A DNA stretch of 64,000 nucleotides from the NCBI RefSeq assembly GCF_965216415.1, contig NZ_CBDCFU010000001.1; one strand, given 5' to 3'. This document shows, piece by piece, positions 44,530-54,078 of this stretch. The DNA comes from Marivita sp003149565 (GTDB lineage Bacteria > Pseudomonadota > Alphaproteobacteria > Rhodobacterales > Rhodobacteraceae). Position numbers and translations under genes: made by a program. Below the pieces are notes generated by a model, which saw only the letters and a program-made list of their open reading frames with translations, was not told the origin of the DNA and searched no databases. How positions within the stretch are numbered: position 1 is the first letter of the stretch; the number at the start of each line of letters is the position of its first letter.

Positions 44530-45536
44530 AGGCGCTTGTTTTCGATACCACGGGCCAACCTCTTCGCGAAGCAGACGTGCCTGATCCCACACCAGGGCGC
44601 GATGAAGTGGTCATCAGCGTGTGCCGCTGCGGAATCTGCGGCAGCGACCTGCACATGACCGAAGACCCCGGGACCTTCGGGTTGGGGGCAGGCGATGTGA
44701 TTGGCCATGAATTTGCGGGCGAAGTTCTGGAGGTCGGGCGCGATGTGACCGATCTGAGGCCCGGCGACCTCGTTGCCGCTGCGCCACTGCGAGGCTGTGG
44801 AGACTGCGCCCCATGTCGGCGCGGAGAGCCCGCCTGGTGTGAGAGCGGGATGACCCTGATCGGCGGTGGCTATGCCGAATACGCTGCCTTGGCAGGACGG
44901 CAGTTGCGCAAGCTGCCAGTGGATATCTCTCTAGCGGATGGTGCTCTAGCCGAACCGCTGGCGGTTGCGCTGCATGGCATCATCCGCTCCGGGATGAAAC
45001 CCGGGGCGAGGGTGCTGGTTGTCGGAGCCGGGGCCATCGGACTTGCCGTGGTCTACTGGGCGCGCCGTATGGGGGCGGGGTGTGTCGTGGCTGCGGATCT
45101 GCATGACCACCAGCGGTATCGGGCGATGGATCTGGGCGCAACCGGCTTCGTCATCTCGGGGCCGGACATGGCGCAGCGCGTGGCAGCCGCCTGTGGCGGT
45201 GCGCCCGACATCGTGTTCGAATGTGTCGGCAAGGTGGGGTTGATCGACCATTGCATCGACCTGGTGCGGCCCCGCGGTACAGTCTGCGTGCTGGGCCTGT
45301 GTACGGGGGCCGATCGGCTCGACAGTTTTCGCGCGATCTCGAAAGAGGTGAATGTCATCATGTCGGTGTTCTTCGATATGCACGAATTCGCCAACGCAAT
45401 CGACGCGCTCGACACTGGCCGCTATGCGCCGCAGCACCTTGTCTCCGGGACCGTGTCGTTACAAGAGGCCCCGGCTGCGTTCGAAGCCCTCAAAAACCGC
45501 ACAACCGAGTGCAAGGTTCTGATCTCTCCTGGGTAG
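44526..45536 (+). CDS. zinc-dependent medium-chain alcohol dehydrogenase
   Basis: 336 aa MDR enzyme. Catalytic zinc ligands appear in RCGICGSDLH (Cys), GHEFAGEV (His-Glu), and the structural zinc lobe CGDCAPCRRGEPAWC supplies four Cys. The Rossmann segment VLVVGAGAIGLAVVYWARRMGA binds NAD(P), with Asp in AADLHD. It is coupled to livM by ATGA and is last in the cupin-SDR-Liv operon. It resembles threonine/butanediol-type dehydrogenases; the likely role is oxidation of an alcohol derived from the imported compound. Confidence 0.92.
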   Translation: MKALVFDTTGQPLREADVPDPTPGRDEVVISVCRCGICGSDLHMTEDPGTFGLGAGDVIGHEFAGEVLEVGRDVTDLRPGDLVAAAPLRGCGDCAPCRRGEPAWCESGMTLIGGGYAEYAALAGRQLRKLPVDISLADGALAEPLAVALHGIIRSGMKPGARVLVVGAGAIGLAVVYWARRMGAGCVVAADLHDHQRYRAMDLGATGFVISGPDMAQRVAAACGGAPDIVFECVGKVGLIDHCIDLVRPRGTVCVLGLCTGADRLDSFRAISKEVNVIMSVFFDMHEFANAIDALDTGRYAPQHLVSGTVSLQEAPAAFEALKNRTTECKVLISPG

Positions 45537-45827
45537 GGTTTCTGCGTCAATCCTTCAAGCCTTGGGGGCGATGGTGGCGCAGCCGTCTGCGAGGCTGAGT
45601 TGATCTTGGTCCACACCGACGGTACTACCACCAGCCAGCCATTCAAGGTGCCATATTTTAACGTCAAACCTGGGGAAAACCGGTATCGGTTGGTCCAAGC
45701 GGCGCCGGGTGCGGCGAGCCACGGCTGCGTCCGCGAGAGGCTTTCACAGACGACATTGCGGATGGCTTGCTAGCCAAAGAAACGCCGAAAGCGATTTTTG
45801 GATGGGGTATCAAAAAACCCTTACACA
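45537..45827. other. intergenic stretch between convergent operon ends
   Basis: About 290 bp between the alcohol dehydrogenase and the 3' end of a minus-strand LysR gene. No ORF with recognisable similarity and no clear hairpin with a T-run. Confidence 0.35.
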
Positions 45828-46739
45828 TTAGACATGCTGATACCGTTCCGACAAGTCGCGTCCGACCTGCTCTGAAAAACGGGAGGCGGCTACCGACAGG
45901 TTGCGACCGGGCAATTGACCCATCCAGAGTGTCCCGGGGGAGACATCTCGTATGTCGATCAGCCGGGCGGTTAGATAAGTGTCTTGAACCGGGGCAAGCG
46001 GTGCCCCGCTTTCAATTTGAAAAGTCACCGCCATAGTCTTGGATACGTGGGCCTTGAGATACTCAAACGAATTACTTTCCAACTCAGGTTGGCGGGCGTA
46101 GGACTTTTCTCGAAGCGCTGCATCCACCATGGCACGGCTGCCAAAGCCAACACCAGGCATCGCCACAGGATGCTCGTAACATTGGCGCAACCGCAGTTGT
46201 TCAAAATGCGCAAGTGGGTGGTTCGGAGCCATTACTGCTGCCAAGCGCTGGCGGACGCCCAACAGCGTCTTGAACTCAGGCACCTCTTCGGCGCCAAACA
46301 CAAGGGCCAGATCAATGACATGGCTGGCCAAGGCGCTTTGTGCTGCGCGATGCTCCATTACGACCACCTCAAATGTTACGTTGGGATATGTCGTCTGGTA
46401 GCTGCTGATGTGGCGCGGCAGAAAGTAGGGCACCAACGCCTGGCTGCAGCCAATCCGCACCTCGCCCCGACGCATTCCGGACAAATCCGCAAGGCGTGAC
46501 GTCAACTTTCCAGTTTCGGAAAAGGTCTCGCGAATGTGCATGATCACCAGTTCCCCGGCAGAATTCAGCTCTACCCCCTGCGGCCCCCGGTCGAAGATCT
46601 CATAGCCGATCTCTTCCTCATAGGATTGCAAGCGCCGCTGAACCGCCGAAGGGGTCAGCGCCAGGTGATCCGCCGCTCGCCGGATAGAACCGGTTCGGGC
46701 AATGGCATCGATGACTCTGAAGGTGGTGAGGTATTTCAT
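45828..46739 (-). CDS. LysR-family regulator of the heterocycle operon
   Basis: 303 aa. HTH: FRVIDAIARTGSIRRAADHL then ALTPSAVQRRLQSYEEEIG; the Gln in VQRRLQ replaces the more usual SxQIxxLE but is seen in a subgroup. The effector domain (VRIGCSQALVPYFLP, VVVMEHRAAQSALASHVIDLALVFG) is full length. It diverges from the operon beginning at 46848 with 108 bp between, the classical LysR arrangement, so it is the probable activator of that operon. The inducer is unknown. Confidence 0.92.
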   Translation of the reverse strand: MKYLTTFRVIDAIARTGSIRRAADHLALTPSAVQRRLQSYEEEIGYEIFDRGPQGVELNSAGELVIMHIRETFSETGKLTSRLADLSGMRRGEVRIGCSQALVPYFLPRHISSYQTTYPNVTFEVVVMEHRAAQSALASHVIDLALVFGAEEVPEFKTLLGVRQRLAAVMAPNHPLAHFEQLRLRQCYEHPVAMPGVGFGSRAMVDAALREKSYARQPELESNSFEYLKAHVSKTMAVTFQIESGAPLAPVQDTYLTARLIDIRDVSPGTLWMGQLPGRNLSVAASRFSEQVGRDLSERYQHV

Positions 46740-46847
46740 ATCAAGACCTTAGGTGGGTGTACGGTTTTCGGCAACGCATTGTCAGAAAAATAGCAGACGA
46801 CAGCAACGCAAATTTGACACAGGCTCGATCGTGTACTGGGGGCACGC

Positions 46848-47639
46848 ATGCAAAAGTTGAAATGTCATTCACATTCGGATCGCTGGACACCGCTGGACGA
46901 GGGTGCGGCTGTGTCGCTGTTGCGGCCCGCGCCGACGCCGCAGCCGATCCGCTTTGCGGCCGACCCGAAATCGGTCGAGGCTGATGTGGCGCGCTGTGCC
47001 TTGATGATCATCGACATGCAGAACGATTTTCTGAGTGATGAGGGATGGTTCGCCACATCTCGCAACGCGGATGTTTCGGCCCTGTCAAACGTGGTCTCGC
47101 AGATCAACGCGTTGAGCGGTGCCTTTCGCAAGGTCGGGTCACCCGTGATCCACATCAACTGGGCGGTCAGGCCTGACGCGGCCAATCTGCCGGCCAATGT
47201 GCTCGACAAGGGCTCGGACTGCGGCGCGCGCCCCGGTTATGGCGACCAGATCGCCTCGGGACGGGTCTTGGTCGACGGGGATTGGGGCGCGCAATCTGTC
47301 CCGGCCATTGACAAAGGGGAGGACGACATCGCCGTTGGCAAGACCCGGTTGACCGGCTTTCGCGACAATGAACTCGACAGCATCCTGCGCCGCTTGGGCG
47401 TTGCAACCCTATTTTTTACCGGCGTGAACCTTGACCGCTGTGTCTTCGCGACTTTGGCAGACGGGTGTTTCAACGGCTTCGACGCGGTGCTTGTCGAAGA
47501 CGCCACCACCACGGTTTCTCCGCCCCATGTGACGGACGCAATTCTTTACCTCATCCGGCTGCTCTATGGCTTCACAGCCAAGTCTGAAGACATTTTAGCA
47601 GCCCTTTCCACACAACCACAGATCGGAGAGAAGTCATGA
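46848..47639 (+). CDS. isochorismatase-family cysteine amidohydrolase
   Basis: 263 aa. The catalytic triad is visible: Asp in MIIDMQNDFLS, Lys in VGKTRLTGF and Cys in TGVNLDRCVFATLADG. These and the end pattern VEDATTTVSPPHVTDAILYLI resemble RutB, biuret hydrolase and N-carbamoylsarcosine amidohydrolase rather than true isochorismatases. Such enzymes release ammonia and CO2 from carbamoyl or ureido groups, fitting the cyclic-amide hydrolases further down. A 50-residue N-terminal extension is longer than usual. Stop overlaps the next ATG (ATGA, 47636). Confidence 0.9.
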   Translation: MQKLKCHSHSDRWTPLDEGAAVSLLRPAPTPQPIRFAADPKSVEADVARCALMIIDMQNDFLSDEGWFATSRNADVSALSNVVSQINALSGAFRKVGSPVIHINWAVRPDAANLPANVLDKGSDCGARPGYGDQIASGRVLVDGDWGAQSVPAIDKGEDDIAVGKTRLTGFRDNELDSILRRLGVATLFFTGVNLDRCVFATLADGCFNGFDAVLVEDATTTVSPPHVTDAILYLIRLLYGFTAKSEDILAALSTQPQIGEKS

Positions 47640-48673
47640 CCATTACACGACGAAATTTCACGAAATTGGCAGGTGCCGCGGCCGCCACAGTGCTGGCAGC
47701 CCCAGCCCTTGCGCAAGGTAAAACCCCGATCAAAATGATCCTGAACTGGCGCTATCAGGGGCCGCAGGCTTGGTTCTTTCTGGCCAAAGACAACGGTTAT
47801 TTCGACGAGGCTGGGATCGACCTGACAATGGATCAGGGCAATGGGTCAGGGGCAGCTGTCGGCCATGTGGCCGGCGGGGCCTACGATGTGGGCTTTGGCG
47901 ATGTAAATGCACTGATCCGACTGGCCGGAACCTCGCCAGAGGAAGCGCCGATCTGCGTCTATCAGATGTACAACAAGCCGCCATTCACCGTCGCGGTCCT
48001 GGCAGACTCAGACATTCAAACCGCCGAAGACCTACAGGGACGTCTACTAGGCGGGTCCGCAAATGACGGGGCGCTTAAATTGTTCCCGGCCTTTGCGAAT
48101 GTAGCCGGGATCGATACCAGCGACATTGAAATCCTGAACTTCAAATCGAACCTTCGCGAGCAGATGTTGAAGAGCAAAGAAGTCGAAGGAGTCTTCGGGT
48201 ATGTAAACACCATCCGCTTCTCGGCCAAGCTCTCGGGTATGAACCCGGACGAAGACATCCGGTTTATTTCTTACGGCGACTACGGGATGGATCTCTATTC
48301 CAACGGGTTGATCATTCCAAAGGCCATGGCCGAGGAAAGCCCAGAGATGGTCGAGGGCATGGTCTGGGCCATCAATCAGGGGGTCAAAGACACGCTGGCG
48401 GATCTTGATGCGGCGGTGGACGCGGTCGCAGCTCGCGAGCCGTTGATCAACAAAGAGATCGAGAAAGAGCGCCTGATCGCCACGTTGCGGGATGAGATGA
48501 ACCATCCTGAGCTGGCCACAACCGGGCTCGGCAATGTCGATGCTGAGCGGTTCAAGGAGGCCATCGATCTTGTTGTAAAGGCCAACGCACTGCCGCGCTC
48601 GCCAGACCCATCCGAGATCTATTCCGACGCCTTCCTGCCGGCGGATGACGAACGCATTTACAAGTTGCTCTGA
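47636..48673 (+). CDS. NMT1/THI5-like ABC substrate-binding protein 1
   Basis: 345 aa. Signal peptide with RRNFTKLAG (Tat-like), cleavage after APALAQG. The mature part is an NMT1-fold: LNWRYQGPQAWFFLAKDNGYFDEAGID, GGAYDVGFGDVNALI, VYQMYNKPPFTVAVL, SNDGALKLFPAF-type stretch. This fold binds pyrimidines (HMP precursors), hydroxy-heterocycles or sulfonates in characterised systems. A paralogue (same sizes and motifs) occurs at 52486, cut by an IS. It is thus the only intact binding protein for the ABC importer here. Confidence 0.9.
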   Translation: MTITRRNFTKLAGAAAATVLAAPALAQGKTPIKMILNWRYQGPQAWFFLAKDNGYFDEAGIDLTMDQGNGSGAAVGHVAGGAYDVGFGDVNALIRLAGTSPEEAPICVYQMYNKPPFTVAVLADSDIQTAEDLQGRLLGGSANDGALKLFPAFANVAGIDTSDIEILNFKSNLREQMLKSKEVEGVFGYVNTIRFSAKLSGMNPDEDIRFISYGDYGMDLYSNGLIIPKAMAEESPEMVEGMVWAINQGVKDTLADLDAAVDAVAAREPLINKEIEKERLIATLRDEMNHPELATTGLGNVDAERFKEAIDLVVKANALPRSPDPSEIYSDAFLPADDERIYKLL

Positions 48674-48678
48674 AGCCA

Positions 48679-49473
48679 ATGGACCTCGAATTGAAAGACA
48701 AGGTCGTGGTGATCACTGGCCCGGCCAAGGGTATGGGCGCTGCAATCTCGTTGGGCTTTGCCCGCGAGGGTGCCCATCTCGCCCTGCTTGGCCGCGATAC
48801 GGCGGCGATCGCTCCGGTCTGCGCTCAGGCGAAGGAGTTGGGCGTACAGGCAGAGGTGTTTTCTTGCGATGTCACCTCTAGCCAGTCGGTAGATGCGGCC
48901 ATCGCGGGCGTTCTGACGGCGTTCGCGGGCCGGATCGACATCCTCGTCAATGTGGCGGGCGGCACAGGCCCGATTGGCAAGACCGGGTTGGAGACCACGC
49001 AAGAGGAGTTTGACGATATATTGCGTCTGAATGTTCTGGGCCCCTTCAATCTGATCCATGCCGCAGCCCCGGTCATGAAAGCCAGTGGCGGCGGTAAGAT
49101 CGTAAATGTGGGTGGTACTTTTGGGATGCGGGGGCGGGCGATGCGTTTGTCCTACTCCAGTTCCAAATGGGGGCTGCGGGGCATGACCAAAAGCTTTGCG
49201 CTGGAATTGGGTGCGGACAATATCAATGTCAATCTCGTGGCACCAGGCATGGTCGATGGCCCCAGGTTCCGCGAAAAGGTTGTGCCGCAAGTCGCTGACC
49301 AACATGGAATTTCGCATGATGAAGCCGTCGCCAAACATGCTGCTGATTATGCACTGGGCCGGGTCAGCACAGATGAAGATGTGACGGCTGCCACGCTTTT
49401 TCTGGCCTCAGATCGCGCAAGACAGATCACCGGGGTTGATTTGCCAGTGGACGGGGGATGGGCCGCTCTATGA
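48679..49473 (+). CDS. short-chain dehydrogenase/reductase
   Basis: 264 aa SDR. TGPAKGMGAAISLGF is the cofactor loop with Pro/Lys replacing the usual Gly/Ser, CDV the adenine-side Asp, VNVAGGTGP the NAG region, and YSSSKWGLRG holds Tyr and Lys. The position of the active-site Ser reads VGGTFG, so Thr may substitute. It follows binding protein 1 and overlaps the hydrolase start (ATGA at 49470). Probably an oxidoreductase step before ring opening. Confidence 0.9.
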   Translation: MDLELKDKVVVITGPAKGMGAAISLGFAREGAHLALLGRDTAAIAPVCAQAKELGVQAEVFSCDVTSSQSVDAAIAGVLTAFAGRIDILVNVAGGTGPIGKTGLETTQEEFDDILRLNVLGPFNLIHAAAPVMKASGGGKIVNVGGTFGMRGRAMRLSYSSSKWGLRGMTKSFALELGADNINVNLVAPGMVDGPRFREKVVPQVADQHGISHDEAVAKHAADYALGRVSTDEDVTAATLFLASDRARQITGVDLPVDGGWAAL

Positions 49474-50888
49474 CTGATTTGATTTTGAAAGGCGGCACGG
49501 TTGTCAATGAAACATCCCGTGATCTGGCGGACGTGGCGATCACGGATGGGCGCATCAGTGCTATCGGTGCGCCGGGCAGCTTGGGCGAGGCGGCTGAGGT
49601 TGTCGATGTCACGCGGATGCACTTGATCCCCGGCGCCATCGATATGCATGTCCACTTTCGTGAGCCGGGCTACACCCACAAGGAAGATTGGGAAACCGGC
49701 ACGCGGGCCGCGGCGATGGGCGGGGTCACGACCGTGTTCGAGATGCCTAACACGCATCCGCCGACCCGTTCGGCCTCCGAGTTTCGCCAAAAACAGGACT
49801 GTGCAAAGAAAGCCTGCGTTGACTTCGGGATCTACGGTCTGCTGGCCGAGGACAACATTGAAGAACTGCCGGGGCTGATTGATGCAGGCGTCAATGCCTT
49901 CAAATGCTTTATGGGCAACACTTTCGGCAATCTGCCCTCGCCGTCAACAGGGGCAATGCTGGAAGGGTTCGAGATCATTGCTGGCTCCGGTCTGCGGATA
50001 TCCCTGCATGCAGAGACCGCGTCAATCATGGCGTGGCGGCAGAGGAAGTTAGAGGCGGCTGGGCTGAATGACCCGCTCTATCACATAGCAGCCCGACCAG
50101 AGGTCGTCGCCATCGAGGCGGTCGCCCGTGCAGCCATCCTGTCGGAATGGACCGGCGCACGCATCCACGTACTTCATATCTCCTCTGCTGGAGAATTGCG
50201 CCCGCTGGCCGAAGCCAAAGCCCGGGGTGTTGATATCACGGGTGAAACCTGCCCTTGCTATCTATTCCTTAATTCCGGCGATTATGACCGCCTGGGCAGT
50301 GTCATCCGGGTGAACCCTCCAGTGCGCGAGGCCCGCGACAGTGCTGCAATCTGGGACGCTCTTCAAAGCGGCGTGGTGGACATGATTGCAACCGATCACG
50401 CGCCGCATACGCCCGAAGAAAAAACCAACGACATTATTTGGAAGGCCGATTGCGGTTTTCCAGGTGTTGAGACGCAAATGCCGCTGATGCTGACCGAAGT
50501 GGCGGCAGGGCGGATGACGCTGGAGCATTATGTGCGCATATCGTCCGCCAACCCTGCGCGCGCCTTTGGCATGTGGCCACACAAGGGGCGCATCGCCGTC
50601 GGTGCTTTGGCAGATATCACTGCTGTGGATATGGCGCGCGAAGAGGTTATAGCGGCCAGCCGCCTGCACAGCCGGGGCAAGGTCACGCCCTTTGAAGGAC
50701 GTAAGACGGTTGGCGCTCCGGTTCACACGCTGGTGCGGGGTGCGTTTGTGCAGCGCGATCGCCAAATAGTCGAAGGGATGGCCGGACACGGCCGACAAGT
50801 CACCGACATTCAGGCAATGCCCGCGCCTAACCCACAGAACGTGGATCAAAGCCTTGCCTATCTGCTTGGCACGGAGGGGACGACATGA
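49470..50888 (+). CDS. cyclic-amide hydrolase (allantoinase/dihydroorotase-like)
   Basis: 472 aa amidohydrolase. Metal site: GAIDMHVHFREP (His-x-His), the carbamylated Lys in VNAFKCFMG, SLHAET (His), HVLHISSAGE (His) and ATDHAPHT (Asp). The EDWETGTRAAAMGGVTTVFEMPNT segment is typical for allantoinases, dihydroorotases and hydantoinases, which open cyclic ureides or imides. With no uric acid genes around, allantoin is not favoured. Start at 49470 overlaps the SDR stop; stop overlaps the ATPase ATG. Expected to open the ring of the imported molecule. Confidence 0.92.
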   Translation: MTDLILKGGTVVNETSRDLADVAITDGRISAIGAPGSLGEAAEVVDVTRMHLIPGAIDMHVHFREPGYTHKEDWETGTRAAAMGGVTTVFEMPNTHPPTRSASEFRQKQDCAKKACVDFGIYGLLAEDNIEELPGLIDAGVNAFKCFMGNTFGNLPSPSTGAMLEGFEIIAGSGLRISLHAETASIMAWRQRKLEAAGLNDPLYHIAARPEVVAIEAVARAAILSEWTGARIHVLHISSAGELRPLAEAKARGVDITGETCPCYLFLNSGDYDRLGSVIRVNPPVREARDSAAIWDALQSGVVDMIATDHAPHTPEEKTNDIIWKADCGFPGVETQMPLMLTEVAAGRMTLEHYVRISSANPARAFGMWPHKGRIAVGALADITAVDMAREEVIAASRLHSRGKVTPFEGRKTVGAPVHTLVRGAFVQRDRQIVEGMAGHGRQVTDIQAMPAPNPQNVDQSLAYLLGTEGTT

Positions 50889-51700
50889 GCGGCCAGGAAT
50901 TCGTGAAACTCGAAGGCGTCGGGGTTACGTATGGCGAAGGGGTCAACAAAACGCAGGCGCTTTGCCCCACGGACCTATCAATTGCCCAGGGAGATTTCGT
51001 GGCTTTGGTTGGACCGTCAGGCTGCGGAAAGTCCACCATCCTGAAGCTGGTCAGCGAGCTTCTCAAGCCCAGTGAAGGCAACATTTTCTTCGGGGGTAGA
51101 GAACTTGGAGCCAAACCTGTGCGGGTCGGTATGGCCTTTCAAAGCGCCTCGTTGCTGCAATGGATGACTGTCCGCGATAACGTCATGCTGCCCCTGAAAA
51201 TCGTTCCGCCATTCAAGGCGGATTTTCGAACCAAACGAGACGGCGAATTCAAAGATCGGGTCGATGCACTTCTGGAACAGGTGGGGCTGATCGACTTTGC
51301 GGACAAAAGTCCATGGCAACTCTCGGGCGGTATGATGCAGCGGGCTAATCTGTGCCGCGCGCTGGTCCATGATCCTGATCTTTTACTTCTCGACGAGCCT
51401 TTCGGGGCGCTCGACCAATTCACCCGCGAGGAACTGTGGCAGACGATGCAGGACCTCTGGTTGAACCGAAAATCAACGGTTTTGCTTGTCACCCATGACT
51501 TGCGCGAAGCAGCTTATCTGGCGAACCGGGTCTGCGTGATGAGCGCGCGTCCAGGCCGCATTATTGACAACAGGCAAGTCTCTTTTGCCCGTCCTCGTGC
51601 GATTGACGTGACCTTTGAACAGCCCTTCATCCAAATGGTGCAAGACCTGCGTCAGTTGATCGTGCACGCGCCGGCGGGACCAAAGGCGGATGCAGCATGA
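50885..51700 (+). CDS. ABC transporter ATPase, SsuB/ThiZ-like
   Basis: 271 aa. Walker A GPSGCGKSTILKL, Q-loop FQSASLLQWMTVRDNVMLPL, signature LSGGMMQRANLCRAL, Walker B LLLLDEPFGALDQFTRE and switch VTHDLREA. This nitrate/sulfonate/pyrimidine importer class pairs with NMT1 binding proteins. Overlaps both neighbours by 4 nt (ATGA), so expression is tightly linked with the hydrolase and permease. Confidence 0.94.
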   Translation: MSGQEFVKLEGVGVTYGEGVNKTQALCPTDLSIAQGDFVALVGPSGCGKSTILKLVSELLKPSEGNIFFGGRELGAKPVRVGMAFQSASLLQWMTVRDNVMLPLKIVPPFKADFRTKRDGEFKDRVDALLEQVGLIDFADKSPWQLSGGMMQRANLCRALVHDPDLLLLDEPFGALDQFTREELWQTMQDLWLNRKSTVLLVTHDLREAAYLANRVCVMSARPGRIIDNRQVSFARPRAIDVTFEQPFIQMVQDLRQLIVHAPAGPKADAA

Positions 51701-52458
51701 CCCCGCGCGCGCAAAAAATGGCCTCGGCCTCACTGATCGTTGGCGTCTTTGTCTTTTGGGAGCTGTTTTGCCTCGCGGCCGGAATCTCAGAACTGATCCT
51801 GCCAAGACCAAGCCGGATCATAGAGGCGTTCCTGCAATACGCCCCCGCAATCGCGCCGCACGCGTGGCAAACGCTTTATACCACGTTGGTTGGCTTCTTC
51901 TTTGGAGTGCTGATTGGTCTATCGCTTGGGGTGCTGATCGGATCGTCGAAACTGGCTTATGATACGGCTTATCCACTCCTTGTTGGGATATCGTCCATTC
52001 CAAAAGTGGCCGTCGTTCCGATCTTCGTCCTGTGGTTCGGTGCGGGCACCGTGCCCGCCATCCTGACCGCCATGATCATCTGCATCTTCCCGATTGTCGT
52101 GAACGTCTCCACCGGCATCGCGACGGTCGAGCCCGAGTTGGAAGACGTCATGCGATCCCTCAAGGCGAGCAAACTGGAAATTCTGTGGAATGTCGGTTTG
52201 CCCCGATCGCTGCCGTACTTCTTTGCCGCGCTTAAGGTGGCCATCACGCTCAGCTTTGTTGGCTCTGTCATCGCTGAAACTGTCGCCTCCAACAAAGGGG
52301 TGGGGAATATGATGCTGATCGCTTCCTCGCAATTCAACGTGCCGCTGGTCTTCTCGGGACTGATGGTGCTCGCGGTGATGGGGATCTCACTTTACGCGAT
52401 TTTCGCCTTTCTAGAGCGGCGCATGACGGGCTGGGCGACCCGAAAGAACATCGCCTGA
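51697..52458 (+). CDS. ABC transporter permease, SsuC/ThiX-like
   Basis: 253 aa, about six transmembrane helices. The cytoplasmic coupling segment is LEDVMRSLKASKLEILWNVGLPRSLPYFFAALKVAITLSF in outline (EAA-type loop: residues near 150-190), followed by SVIAETVASNKGVGNMM. It forms a homodimeric pore powered by the upstream ATPase. Gene order ATPase-permease-binding protein matches other NMT1 importers. Confidence 0.93.
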   Translation: MTPRAQKMASASLIVGVFVFWELFCLAAGISELILPRPSRIIEAFLQYAPAIAPHAWQTLYTTLVGFFFGVLIGLSLGVLIGSSKLAYDTAYPLLVGISSIPKVAVVPIFVLWFGAGTVPAILTAMIICIFPIVVNVSTGIATVEPELEDVMRSLKASKLEILWNVGLPRSLPYFFAALKVAITLSFVGSVIAETVASNKGVGNMMLIASSQFNVPLVFSGLMVLAVMGISLYAIFAFLERRMTGWATRKNIA

Positions 52459-52837
52459 GGCTTCAAACCAATACGGAGAATAGTAATGCGTAAACTACTG
52501 TCACTTACCGCTTTCGCACTGAGCTTTGCTGGCCCAGCCTTAGCCGAGGATATCCCGATCAAGTTTACCCTCGATTGGAAGATTCAGGGCGTTCACGGCT
52601 GGTTCTATCTGGCGGAAGAGAAAGGGTATTTCGACGCTGAAGGTCTGGATGTGACCATTGACCAGGGCGAAGGCTCTGCCGCGACAGTCAGCCGGATCAT
52701 TTCCGGGGCTTATGACGCGGGCTTTGGTGACATGAATGCCATCATCCAGAACGCCGCAACCAACCCGGATGAAGCGCCGGTGATGGTCTATCAGATTGAA
52801 GTGCCCCGGGTTTACCGGAGGGTTTTTTATTCAAAAC

Positions 52838-53740
52838 CTATGCGACGTTATCAAGGGCGTTCATGCTTGCATAGAATGCGTCCTCCATTTCCTGTGGCGG
52901 CCGATGGCCGATTGCGCCATGTAGCCGCTCGGTGTTGTACCAACTGACCCATTGCAGGGTCTCCCACTCGACATGACCGACGGATTTCCAAGACCCGAAG
53001 AACGCGATGACTTCGGTCTTGAACAGGCCAATGATGCTCTCGGCTAGGGCATTGTCATAGCTGTCGCCGACGCTGCCGACCGATGTATCGATGCCGGCAT
53101 CAGCAAGGCGCTCGGTGTAGCGGATCGACAGGTACTGGCTGCCGCGGTCCGAATGGTGGATCAGTCCGCTCCCCTCTGCCGGACAGCGCTGACAGATAGC
53201 CTGGTTCAAGGCATCGAGAACAAAGCTCGTGGTCATCGACGTCGAGACACGCCACCCGACGATCTTGCGAGCGAAGACGTCGATAACAAAAGCGACGTAG
53301 ACCATCCCCATCCAAGTTGACACGTAGGTAAAATCTGAGACCCAGAGCTGATTGGGGGCTGTGGCCGTGAACTCTCGGTTGACCTTGTCATCCGGGCAGG
53401 CCTGCGCTGGATCTGCGATTGTCGTGCGCTTCTTACCACGCGTAACCCCCTGCAATCCATGTTCTCGCATCAGCCTTTCGACCGTGCAGCGCGCAATATC
53501 CTTCTTTTCTCGCCGGAGCTGATGCCAGACCTTGCGGGTCCCGTATCGGCCTTTGCTCTTGTCATAGACACGCTTGATGTCCTCCAGATCCTTCGCGTCC
53601 TGTTTCGCGCGGTCCGAGGCCCGCTCAGGGTTCCGGGCAATGGCTATGTGAACGTAATAGGTAGATGGAGCGATCGGCAGAACGCGGCAGATCGGCTCGA
53701 CCCCAAACTCCTCTCGGTGATCGTTAATGAACGCGATCAT
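52838..53740 (-). CDS. IS3-family transposase orfB (copy 1)
   Basis: 300 aa integrase-like DDE domain: LWVSDFTYVSTWMGMVYVA (Asp), GLIHHSDRGSQYLSIRY (Asp), and the Glu in ALAESIIGLFKTE. HTH_21 segment (YGTRKVWHQLRRE) lies near residue 65. The ATG overlaps the orfA stop; a -1 frameshift at A6G (plus coordinates 53787-53793) in orfA keeps this frame open and would make the OrfAB transposase. Confidence 0.94.
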   Translation of the reverse strand: MIAFINDHREEFGVEPICRVLPIAPSTYYVHIAIARNPERASDRAKQDAKDLEDIKRVYDKSKGRYGTRKVWHQLRREKKDIARCTVERLMREHGLQGVTRGKKRTTIADPAQACPDDKVNREFTATAPNQLWVSDFTYVSTWMGMVYVAFVIDVFARKIVGWRVSTSMTTSFVLDALNQAICQRCPAEGSGLIHHSDRGSQYLSIRYTERLADAGIDTSVGSVGDSYDNALAESIIGLFKTEVIAFFGSWKSVGHVEWETLQWVSWYNTERLHGAIGHRPPQEMEDAFYASMNALDNVA

Positions 53741-54078
53741 TTGCGGAACGGGCGGTCGAGCTCCGCCTGAGCAAAATATGCTGACGCTTTTTTCAGAATC
53801 TCGTTGGCCGTGCGAAGTTCCTTGTTCTCACGTTCCAGCGCCTTGAGCCGGGCCTTCTGCTCGCTGCTCAAACCATCGCGCTCTCCAGCGTCTCGCGAGG
53901 CTTGAATGCACCAGCTGCGCAGCGTGTCATGCGAACAGCCGAGCTTATCGGCAATCGCTTTGTAAGCCGCGTTATCACTCGCGTAATCCGAGCGATGCTC
54001 ACGATAAAGCCGGACGCCGCGATCGCGAAATTCGGCAGTGTATTTCGGGGTGTGCTTTTTCTCTTCCATGAGGGTCAT
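53737..54078 (-). CDS. IS3-family orfA (copy 1)
   Basis: 113 aa. Helix-turn-helix YKAIADKLGCSHDTLRSWCIQ followed by a leucine-zipper-like helix LKALERENKELRTANEILKK, the DNA-binding and multimerisation part of IS3 transposases. CTGAAAAAAGCG encodes LKKA and contains the slippery A6G motif for frameshifting into orfB. Confidence 0.93.
   Translation of the reverse strand: MTLMEEKKHTPKYTAEFRDRGVRLYREHRSDYASDNAAYKAIADKLGCSHDTLRSWCIQASRDAGERDGLSSEQKARLKALERENKELRTANEILKKASAYFAQAELDRPFRK

Noticed and set aside
43285..44592. 435-codon minus-strand ORF
   Set aside because: Antisense to livH and livM; composition rich in Arg, His and Gln, typical of a high-GC shadow frame.
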